Source: Sinelater perroti
Taxonomy: Eukaryota; Arthropoda; Insecta; Coleoptera; Elateridae
DNA: 64,000 nucleotides
Assembly (NCBI GenBank): GCA_036346155.1
Contig: JARFIY010000299.1
Span: 3,682,001-3,746,000 of the forward strand
Reading direction: 5' to 3'
Shown: in pieces, positions 11,738 through 20,339 of the stretch
Position numbering within the stretch: position 1 is the first letter of the stretch
Layout: each line of letters starts with the position of its first letter
The notes under the pieces: generated by a model
The model's database searches: none
What the model saw: the letters and a program-made list of their open reading frames with translations, nothing else
What the model was told of the DNA's origin: nothing
Program-made: the position numbers and the translations under genes

Positions 11738-11950
11738 ATGCAACAGAAAGGGCAATCTGCGATTTCATTCATTGAAACTTTGTCGACTGCAGCAGTTCAA
11801 CGCAACTTTCACTATAAATTCGGTGGCAGTGCGCCAACGGATATGGCTATTAATCAGCGGGTTCAACGTCTTAACGAAGCATGGGGAAAATTCGAGTTTG
11901 CAATCCAAATTGTCCAGGAAGAAGAGTTCCCAAATTTACTAATAAAATAA
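11738..11950 (+). pseudogene. DUF4817-type helix-turn-helix fragment of an IS630-like transposase
   Basis: A 70-codon frame whose middle (FIETLSTAAVQRNFHYKFGG, then SAPTDMAINQRVQRLNEAWG) follows the pattern of the insect DUF4817 helix-turn-helix: 'T..AVQR.FR..YG..AP...I..WV..F'. In complete elements this domain binds the transposon ends and precedes a DDE catalytic domain. No catalytic domain follows here, so it is a broken N-terminal fragment. A diverged host protein with the same fold is possible but less likely in this context. Confidence 0.55.
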
Positions 11951-12311
11951 ACTTTCATATATTAATGGTCACAGTTCTTGAATCTTATATAAGAACTACT
12001 TAAGATGAGAATCTAAAAGTGAATGTTTAATATGGATTAATGAATCGTGTTGTAAGACGCACGAATTGCAGTAATTCTAACAAGGTGATACTTTGAGATA
12101 TTATGACCCCCAAGATGTCCAGGCTTTACATCTATTTAAGTGTGGATATCTTAAAAAATACATGGTGAGAAGGTTTTTGCCGGCCTATGTCATTTACGGG
12201 CGTAACTATTAATGTGTGGACGTTTACGTGGGATCATATTGAACATCGTTTAGGTGTATACAAAGCTATAAAATACAATTAAATTTACTAATTGGCGAAA
12301 AAGCTTCGATA

Positions 12312-12350
12312 CGTGGTGCGCTCAAGTTCTAAGGTCTAATTTTTTTCTAA
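12312..12350 (+). repeat. Left terminal inverted repeat of mariner-B copy 1
   Basis: The core TTCAAGTTCTAAGG pairs with CCTTAGAACTTGAA near the right end. The outer 15 bases match the right end at about 11 of 15 positions. Confidence 0.75.
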
Positions 12351-13015
12351 GTAGAAAGTTAATATTTATGAGTTTGTAATATAGATGACAGCACCATACA
12401 ATGTACACAGATCGAATTACCGCCATTGCAGTGAGTGTTGTTTTGTATACTTTAAACGGTGACATGTAGTGTTCAAAGTCTCCTCTTGTGTGATAAAACG
12501 CCCATTGAAATTCATGGCCAATTGAGTGAAACATGCGGTAAAAGCGTTATGGATGTTAAAAATGTGTGTTGGTGGGTGCGAAAATTTAAAGAAAGTGGAG
12601 AGTGGCGTGACAATAAAAGCATGATTGAGAGATCGTCAGTTATGTGTTGCATGATAAGGCATCCAAACTTGGCATTTCCGTAGGATCTGTGGAGCCCATT
12701 CTGCGCGATGACCTGAAAATGCAAAAAGTGTCTTCAAGGTGGGCCCTAGGAATGCTGACCAACGAACATAAGGTGGCAAAGTTTAAGGACATGTTGACAC
12801 GTGATGTCGGCATGAATTTCCGGCCATGAAGGACAATCTTTGTGGCCGCTCATTTTTCAATCGAGCCGCTGTTGCATCAGCGACTTCCCAGTGGGCAAAA
12901 CACATCCCTGATGATATTTCCAGCACCCATGGAATCATGGCGATGACGCCTGAAAAATGTGTACGTCTAGATAGAGATTACGTTGAGAAGAACGTTCTTG
13001 GGTAAATACTCTTCC

Positions 13016-13054
13016 AGAAAAAAATTGGAAACCTTAGAACTTGAACGCATCTCA
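13016..13054 (-). repeat. Right terminal inverted repeat of mariner-B copy 1
   Basis: Contains CCTTAGAACTTGAACGCAT, complementary to the left end, followed by the TA duplication at 13055-13056. Confidence 0.75.
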
Positions 13055-13599
13055 TATAAGCTCATTAAACATTAACATTTTGCGACTTTCCAACTCTACG
13101 CAGCTTAATAAATTGAGTGAACTGTATACTCACACAGTCCACCAGGTTAAAGTATACAAGGAAAACATGAGAAGATGAACTTGTAGAGAAGTATAAGAAC
13201 TAGGCTATGGGGCGTGTATCTTGAAATGAGAGGTCAAAGCTTAAACAGGCACAGATCATCATGATCATCAGAAAGCTCTTGGTTACTACTTTTTTTTATA
13301 AATAATAGTAGTGAATAATAAAATCCTTGATTATCAACGCTTTTTGCTTTTGTCCTATTATGGATCAGAAGCATTTTAATAAAGAAAAGGGTCCATTTAG
13401 ACTCAAAATTTTCTGTTACGTATCGTTAAAAAAAAAACTAAACAATTTTCATAATAGTAATTTCAGAATATACCAATACATTAAATAAATTTCATGCATC
13501 CTGTATAAGGTTGGAAATATTCTTTATGATCATTTAGTATAATTGTTATTCTGTCTAATAATTTTGGAATCGCCGTATTTTCGTAAATAAATTAGCTCT

Positions 13600-14320
13600 G
13601 GTATCAGTTCCGACAGTTCGTCTGATTTGGCAAGCTCCTGGCTCGCGCTGGAAGCAGGCATGTGGTCACGTGTGCGCGCGGCGCGCGCGTCTTGCGCTCC
13701 GCGCTCACGCGACACGCCGTACATCACCGTCCACATTATTTATACAGCGACCACGTACACCTGGCAAGTTCAGCGTTACCTGGCTGGCCCGCGGGCGCCC
13801 CCGGCGCCTGCAGCTACGCGACGGGGATGCGGGAGCGCGGCCCGACGCTACAAAATCCGAGCGAGCGGGAAAATCGATAGCATTATTGGGCACCAAGATA
13901 GCAAAAAGTTAAAGCTCAACCTGGTCCGGCGGCGCCGAGTGCGGGCCTCGAGTCGTCGGCGGCCGGCGCCTGGCGGGGTGCGTCGCGGCGCTACGCGCGG
14001 TCACGCCGAGCCGTATTTTTAGCCGACGGCATGCGATGGGACACCGGCACTGTCCGACTGGCAGCGCAGAGCTCCTAGCCCGCCGCGCGGTTCGAAACTG
14101 AAGCGATCTCGCGTTCGATCTCACGAACGCGGGCGAATCCAGCATCGCGGTCGCGCAGTGGTGCTCCGCCGGCCGGATGCTGCTGCGCGGCCGTGCCGCG
14201 GCCGCCGGGCACCGCCGCCCCCGACGAGCGGGTCAGGACCGAGGAGCGCCCCAGAGCGGCCGCCGCCGGCGGGGGCCTTGGCGCGTTATCTGCCGTTATT
14301 GATTGCGGGCTTCTTTAAAA
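13600..14320. promoter_or_regulatory. CpG-rich island, candidate promoter/5' exon region
   Basis: About 0.7 kb of strikingly GC- and CpG-rich DNA in an otherwise AT-rich window. It includes alternating CG runs (13,671-13,690) and an E-box CACGTG at 13667-13672. A TATTTATA box at 13737-13744 lies ~35 bases before TTCAGCG, an initiator-like motif, but the spacing is slightly long. No transposon motif is recognisable. Long open frames on both strands follow from the lack of A/T stop codons and are not evidence of coding. An unmethylated promoter or first exon of a host gene lying outside the window is a reasonable inference; direction and gene are unknown. Confidence 0.5.
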
Positions 14321-14538
14321 CTTCATGTAGGTCACCGGAAGACGGACTTAATATATTCGGGGGCAATCGCGCGCAGCTGCCAATCCGCTTTTTCCACCTA
14401 CAGATTGTCCGGATAAAGAGGCTACGTACGAGGGACATTCCTATGTTCCTTACAAATTGCGAACAAACCGATAACAAATGCAACACAGCATTAGCACTGT
14501 ACCATATAAACAACTCACTTTCGATGGTTGTAGGTTAC

Positions 14539-15659
14539 AATATGATTCAAACATGACCGGGACTGATTTTTTACAAAAGAAAACAAATTTCCAAACACGT
14601 ACTTCCACATGTCAGTCTTCAACGTACTCGCCTCCAGAGTCAACACATTTTTTCCAACCTTCTGAAAGCATCCTGATGCCCTTTTCAAAAAAAAATTTGG
14701 TTGACGGCGTATCCACTCCCGAAAAGCCTGTATGACGGCGTCGTTTGATTTAAGCCTTCCGAACAGGTAGAAACCACTTGGGGTCAAATCGAAACTGTAT
14801 GGCAGATGTGGCAAAAGGTTTCATTTCAATTTCATTGTTGTTTTGGTCGTATGAAGACGGGCATTGTCTTGAAGGAAGACTATCCGCTTTCTACCTGTCT
14901 TCCGATTGGATCACGTCTTTTGTCAGGAGGTCTGAGTAACTATTCGACTATTCTGCCAATCGTCAGAAAGTCTTTATGGATAACTCCCTGCTAGTCCTAG
15001 AAGAACGTTGCCATCACTTTTCCTGCCGAACGGTTTCTCCGTGCTCTTTTGGGTTTGGGAGAATTTGTATGGTGCCACTTGCGTGATGACTGCTGGGACT
15101 CGGGAATGAAGTAGTGTACCCAGGATCTAACGGTGGACACTATAGGCTTTACCTTTGTTTTCAAACTGCTGTAGGAGACGACTAGCAGCTTGCATGCGCA
15201 TCATTTTATTCAGGCCCGCCAAAGTTTGTAGTGTGATAGTGCAGGTGGTTTTTCACGATATGTCTTCTACACTACTAACACTAATGGACAGCATTGCTTC
15301 AAGTTCCTTAATAGTGAGCGTCTGCACGATCAATGTTTGGGTTGGTGACGGATGTTCGTGGGCGACGATCATGCCGGCCAGTAAGAAAAACTCTTTCTCA
15401 TACTGTTATAGAGTCTGTGGTGAATTTTAGTGGATGGGACGTTTCTCCAATAAGAAATTTGATCACAATACGTTGTTCCACATTCCGCGGTTCGCTTATT
15501 ACTCTAGCAACTCCAAAACAGGACTGAACAGGTTCTAACCCGAGCAGGGAGGGGGGAGGGTGGTGGAGCTTGTAGCTCTACTTTCTCAAGGTCGCACAGC
15601 TGTTGCGCAGTGCGGCTTGTTTACACAAAAATCAGTCCTGGTCATATTTCAACTACCTT
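14539..15659 (-). mobile_element. Near-full-length mariner-like transposon (mariner-C copy 1)
   Basis: The ends form inverted repeats: ATGACCGGGACTGATTTTT at the left and the complement of ATGACCAGGACTGATTTTT at the right. The ~1.12-kb length is close to the ~1.3 kb usual for mariner. The minus strand still shows most of the transposase in order: N-terminal HTH (VEQRIVIKFLIGE near 15,480), ISVSSVEDI (near 15,290), VHYFIPESQQSSRKWHH (near 15,090), LLQDNARLHT with the second catalytic Asp (near 14,870), LPHLPYSFDLTPSGFYLFG with the third Asp (near 14,790), and FEKGIRMLSEGWKKCVDS (near 14,670). Confidence 0.8.
14560..15520 (-). pseudogene. Broken mariner-C transposase
   Basis: Cut-and-paste transposase of the mariner superfamily, normally ~345 residues with a DDD catalytic triad. 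The first catalytic block, normally '.VDETW', reads TVRSW here, so the first Asp is lost. The second (QDNARLH) and third (FDLTPSGF) are present. The interval between them is shorter than the family's 34 residues and contains a stop. There is also a frameshift at a T-run near 14,690. The longest open pieces are 14515-14814 and scraps upstream. The protein cannot be active, but the inverted-repeat ends remain recognisable. Confidence 0.75.
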
Positions 15660-17364
15660 ATATTTGTTAAGGTACCATCTACGATTAAGTTAAAGAACTT
15701 GTCTGTTTTAAGGGAAACGACTATGTCCGTGCGAGTCTTGGTTTTCTTTCCATCACCTAAGTCCCAGAAGATAATCATGTACCCATCTTAATTCTACCCT
15801 TATTACACTTTATTCCTTTTACATCAAATCCAATAAAGGATGGCAACAAGAAACTCACTCATATGGTAACATTCATTTCATAGTTTCTCGAACGGATCTT
15901 TTGAAGCACTGAATTAAATGACATCATAAAATCCCTTAACATAAAGAAAATAAGAATGGGTGTCTAGAACATCAGTATACTTTTCCGGTCATAATAGAGA
16001 AAACGGTACTTAACTCATATTAGTTGATAATTCAAAACGGTAAAACAAATTTTGGGGAAAACACATCTGTGAAGGGTCTAATTAAGATTTTTGGCTCCCT
16101 AGGCTGATAGTTTGCATGTTTGATACGTTATCAAAAAGTTACGAAGAAGTTGGCTGTTTAGACAAAACATTTATTTGATATTATATATATATACACTTCA
16201 ATATAATGTCACAATTCACATGTCAAAAAGAAAAAATAAAAACAAATGTCCTTTCCATCTAAAAACATTGTATTGCCTTTAGAATTAGAAACCTCAAGAC
16301 TATCCCATCAAATCAAAGACTATAGAAACTACCTCAATAAATGAAAGTGCAAGGCCTGTCTTTTTTCTTGTTCCAACCTTGAGCTCAAAAACTTTCTCAC
16401 TCTCTTAAGGGCTGAAAAGGATCACTCTCCGGTGGTTCTAATTTTTGGTTTGGTATTATTATCTTTTTCGTCAATGCTTTTATTATAATAATTCTAAATA
16501 CACACATTTCTCTGAGAATATTTTATATAAATCAGAAGCACACTTTTCCAATAGTTAATTTGCCCTCTGTCGTACTCTGTCATTTTCTAGTAGAGTCATT
16601 TCCCATATAAATCGGAAACCATTGTATATTTTTGTACAAATTCTTTTTTTTTCGTTCTTGACTTTAGAGAATCAATTTGCAGCGTATGTTTCTATTACAA
16701 AATACTGTTGTCCATAAAAGCAATAACCTGGATCTTTGTTTTTACCAAAAGAAACTTATGACATCTTTTTTTTAATGTCCGTTTTGTACACGTTAGTTTC
16801 ACACATTAATTTTTTATTTGTTTCAAAGAGTGCTTATAAAATTTTTAAAGTACTATATAGAATAATAACCTTTGCTGTGCTATACCTTTTCCTTGAAGTC
16901 TTTCACTTACTTCTTAAGACTGTACAAAAGCATTGTTCCAAAAATATACTATTAAAGTCATTTCAAAATTCTTAATGTTTTCCAATATTATATTTTCTTA
17001 CGTTATGCGTTCTTAGTCTAATCACGATTATGGGTAATGTGTGTCCGAGCATTAATAATCTCTTGGCACGATTTGTATAATGTTTGATTGACACCAGCAT
17101 GGCCACTTCAACTGGTTTCCGACAAAGTTTTTACAGAAAATGAGTCCTTTTTAAGGTGAGACTACAAGATATCTTATCTTTTGGTTAAAAAACAAAAAAA
17201 AACAAACAGTAACAGAGTACTTGCTGCTCTCCACAATATGTGGATAGAAGATTTATTTCTTTTATTCTATCATAAAAATTATTGCTATATGTTGAGCCAT
17301 AAAAGAATCATATTTTGAAATCAGTTCTATACAGACTAAGTTAATATTTTTTACAAAGCTTACT
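15660..17364. other. AT-rich stretch, no gene recognised
   Basis: Only short open frames, such as the hydrophobic AT-driven frame at 16736-16975. No motif, repeat or RNA structure is recognisable. Confidence 0.55.
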
Positions 17365-18215
17365 GTTTTATTATCGGCAGTCTCTCTCTAATGGCGCTAC
17401 AGCCCGCTTTGGGCGTTGGCTTCCCTCAGTTTTCTTTCCCATCCATCTTAATCTATGTTAGCCCTCTTCCAGTTGCGAACGTTTAGGATGTTTTTCGCGT
17501 CCTTCGCGACTTCTTCCTGTCGCCTTTTCCGGGGTCTTCCTACCCGTCTGAGCCCCTCCACTCTCGATTCGAGGACACTCCTTGAGATTCTCTGCTCCCC
17601 CATCGTAACTACATGACCGGCTCACCCTAGTCTTTGGATTCTGGCAAATTTTTTGAATTATTTTTCATATAGGTCGTGCTTATATCTTGATCTCTACGCT
17701 CCATCTTCTTGTTTTAGTCCAAATATGCGTCTCGGAATTTTTCTTTCAAAGACGTTGATATAGTTCGCCATGTTCTGTGTTAATACCCATATTTCGCATC
17801 CATATATTATTATAGGTCTGATGATGTTCTTATGGATTCGAATCTTATTCTTTGGGTGTACATTACGGGATCTCAATATGTATAGGAGAACAAAGTGCGC
17901 TTTCTTTGCCTGGGCGACTTTTCTTCGAATCTCTGGTTCTTCACTTTCATCTTTGGATAGGCTTACTCATAAGTAAGTAAAATTTGTTACTTGCTCCAGG
18001 CTTTTGTCACGAATGGTTATGTTTTGCAGCAATCTAGCTAAACGTATTTGTCTTAGAACTTTTGTTTTGTCTATGTTTATTGTTAGTTCTACTTCACTGG
18101 GTTTGTTTTCCAAGTTTATATATCTTTTATAGTTGTCATTGACCGTCCCATTATATCCCATATATATAATTAAACCATTCATATAGAAAAAGAACACAGG
18201 AAGATGGAGGGTACA
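17365..18215 (-). mobile_element. RTE-like LINE relic (RTE-C), RT C-terminal part
   Basis: The minus strand reads through the post-palm part of a LINE reverse transcriptase: ELTINIDKTKVL (near 18,075), SLEQVTNFTYL (17,970-18,000), IIRPIIIYGCEIWVLTQ (near 17,800), FERKIPRRIFGLKQEDGA (near 17,720), AGHVVTMGEQRI (near 17,610) and GRPRKR with ILNVRNWKRA further on (17,470-17,550). These are the thumb and basic tail blocks typical of insect RTE-like elements. The endonuclease and the catalytic palm are missing, and the frame is broken several times. RTE-A copy 2 lies just downstream in the opposite orientation. Confidence 0.75.
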
Positions 18216-18247
18216 CACAATCTATTTTTTAATTAATTTCGCTATAG

Positions 18248-18257
18248 AGTAAAACAA
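18248..18257 (+). repeat. Left target-site duplication of RTE-A copy 2
   Basis: AGTAAAACAA here is repeated at 19560-19569 immediately after the GTAA tail. One or two bases may belong to the tail, so the duplication is 8-10 bp. Confidence 0.7.
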
Positions 18258-19519
18258 GTAGCGCTAAAAATATACATAAGAATAGTTGAAAAGAGACTAA
18301 GAAATGAAATAGAAGACAAACTAGAAGAAGAATAAACTGCGTTTAAACCAGGAAGACAAACGCAATACTATATATACACAGTAAGAACCATAATTGAAAA
18401 GCTAATAGAGAAGAAAAAAGACATCTACCTACTCTTCCTAGACCTAAAAGGAGCCTTTGACCAGGTTCCACACAGATACATATGGAAAGCATTGGAAGAA
18501 CTAGACGTAAGCCCAAAACTGCGGGGAATAATAAGGAACATGAATAGTAAAGCAATTGGAAAAACAAGATTAAATAACCAAGTATGGGAAGAATTTAAAA
18601 GGGAAAGGGGTATCAAACAAGGTGACAGCCTAAGCCCGCTCCTATTCGTGATGTACATGGACTACATAAACAAAAAATGCAAATTAGAAACAAGAAACAC
18701 CCACATAGGATACCATAACCTAAACCCAGTAATGGCACAAGACCTAATATATGTCGACGACATATTACTCATGGCAAGGAACAAAATCAACTATCACAAA
18801 ACATAAACATATGGAAAAAACACCTAGAAGAAAGTGGGATGACCATTAATATAGAAAAAACGAAAGTAATGCATGTCACAAAACAGGAAAACGAAGAAGA
18901 AATAGATATACTAATAGACGGGAAACAGATACAAACAGTACAAACATACGAATACCTAGGAGTACTAATCAGTAAGGATGGAAGAATAGATCAAGAAATA
19001 AAATACAGAATAAACCAAGGAAATAGGATATACTATCAAGTAAACAATACATTGATAGGGAAAAAAGAAATAGGTATAAAAGCAAAAATGCACTTATATA
19101 AAACAATATATACACTTCTATACTTCTATACGCTTCCGAGACATTGGCGATAACATAAATCCAAAATAACAACCGCAGAGATGAGATATCTCAGGAGGAT
19201 AGTGGGCAAAACAAGAAGAGCTAGGGTCCGTAACAGATCCATACGAGATGAACTAGAAATCACACCGTTGGTAGAAGAAATAAAAACCAAACAGCTACAA
19301 TGGTATGGACACCTGGTCAGAATGAGCAATGAACGATACCCAAAAACCGTTTTTGATATGAGATGTGATGGAAGGAGAGATAGAGGAAGGCCCAGGCGAA
19401 AGTGGGAAGACAACATCAACGAATCAGCAAGAGAAAGAGGACAGACCCTAACACAAATCCGAACCCTTGCAAGGGATAGACACTCATTTAAACAATGGCT
19501 CAAAACCCCGACACCGTGA
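18258..19519 (+). pseudogene. Broken RTE-A reverse transcriptase ORF (copy 2)
   Basis: Reading is open from 18,336 to 18,806 with motif A (FLDLKGAFDQV), the GIKQGDSLSPLLF block and YVDD, then 18,839-19,153 and 19,181-19,519 for the C-terminal region. The TAA at 18333-18335 and the frameshift in the A-run just after YVDD are identical in position to copy 1. Private damage is a small insertion and a deletion near 19,130-19,155 that break the thumb block (SETWAI in copy 1). Both lesions shared with copy 1 must predate the two insertions or have arisen twice. Confidence 0.85.
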
Positions 19520-19559
19520 GGTACAATGGGAGAAGAGGAAGTAAGTAAGTAAGTAAGTA
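18258..19559 (+). mobile_element. RTE-like non-LTR retrotransposon (RTE-A copy 2), 5'-truncated
   Basis: Closely related to RTE-A copy 1 over its whole length; its first base corresponds to 4455 in copy 1. It ends in a longer GTAA tail (19,541-19,559) and has its own target duplication, so it is an independent insertion and not a duplicated block. It keeps the RT segment that copy 1 has lost (FLDLKGAFDQVPH near 18,440) and YVDD (near 18,752). Confidence 0.85.
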
Positions 19560-19569
19560 AGTAAAACAA
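19560..19569 (+). repeat. Right target-site duplication of RTE-A copy 2
   Basis: Repeats 18248-18257 directly after the GTAA tail. Confidence 0.7.
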
Positions 19570-20110
19570 AACAACAATTAACACTCGTTTAGTGTATTGC
19601 CTAGAAGTACAAAGTGAGTAATTCTATACATTAAAAAAATAAAAGATAATGAAAAGTTAGAAAATAAAAAAACAAAGCAAAGCAAAACAATTACATCAAT
19701 TATTGTTTATGATAGAAACAACCACCAAAATTTAATATTTAAATGTTGAACTTTGTATTTCTGCTTAAAGTGTCAGTAATTAAATTTTAGTGACTTTTCT
19801 AGTTTGATTAAAAGATCTTATTTTAAAAATCCTACACTTTTATTATATAATCTGGTTTTTAATTTCTTCGGCGACCCTTTTATTCAGGATAAATGCTAAC
19901 CATATAAAGATGTGTTTCTAAACTGCACGTGTTCCTTGATAGATACTAATACTGTTCTTTATGACGTTTGTCTTCCATATAAATGATTTTCCCAGTTATG
20001 TGTACTTATAAGTTTTTTCCTTGCAAATTTATTATAACAATTACTTTTTATTTCTACCAAAAACAAAGCGAGATTGGTAGTGAAAAAGCAAATAAAAATT
20101 GTGGGAGAAT
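19570..20110. other. AT-rich stretch, no gene recognised
   Basis: A-rich DNA with no recognisable coding or repeat feature. Confidence 0.5.
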
Positions 20111-20114
20111 CACA

Positions 20115-20335
20115 TGGAAACTTACTCTCCGAGACAGCAACCAAATAACAAGATTTATACAGCAGCATTAGAAGAACGTGTTCTGCAAGTCATTGAAAAT
20201 CGCCCCAATATAAATTACAAGCGAGTGGCCCGACAGCGCGGTATATCCGAAGCAAATGTTTGAGCATCCTAGATAAGAATAGTTACTAGTCCTATCACTT
20301 TCTGCGTGCGCAGAGACTATTGCGTTTTACCAATA
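20115..20335 (+). pseudogene. IS630-like transposase, N-terminal HTH fragment (left of RTE-D)
   Basis: The plus strand reads YTAALEERVLQVIENRPNIN then KRVARQRGISEANV (20,150-20,260), followed by SYHFLRAQRLL (near 20,300). This is the second helix-turn-helix and linker of insect DUF4817/DDE_3 transposases ('...VLQ.IE.NP..S.R.IA...GIS..TV..IL......PYH.QRVQ.L'). The reading stops where RTE-D begins. Matching DDE and C-terminal pieces in the same orientation resume at 23,400-23,730. A single transposon interrupted by RTE-D is the simplest reading. Confidence 0.6.
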
Positions 20336-20339
20336 GGCT

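Larger units (their letters stand above)
12312..13054 (+). mobile_element. mariner-like element, internally deleted, with TIRs and TA flanks (mariner-B copy 1)
   Basis: The element is flanked by TA dinucleotides (12310-12311 and 13055-13056), the mariner target duplication. Its ends form inverted repeats (12312-12350 against ~13016-13054, sharing TTCAAGTTCTAAGG and its complement with a few mismatches). The 743-bp length is well below the usual ~1.3 kb. Inside are the transposase N-terminal helix-turn-helix (VMDVKNVCWWVRKFKESGE near 12,560), a second DNA-binding block (LGISVGSVEPILRDDLKMQK near 12,670) and the extreme C-terminus (CVRLDRDYVEK near 12,980). The catalytic centre is deleted. A second copy at 40,553 shares the deletion junction. 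Confidence 0.8.

Noticed and set aside
13627..14556. Many long open frames on both strands in the GC-rich island
   Set aside because: They overlap in several frames and both strands, are Arg/Pro/Ala-rich, and follow from the scarcity of A/T stop codons. None resembles a known protein.
3540..19559. Segmental duplication as the explanation for the two RTE-A copies
   Set aside because: They differ in 5' truncation point, flanks and target-site duplications, which shows separate insertions.
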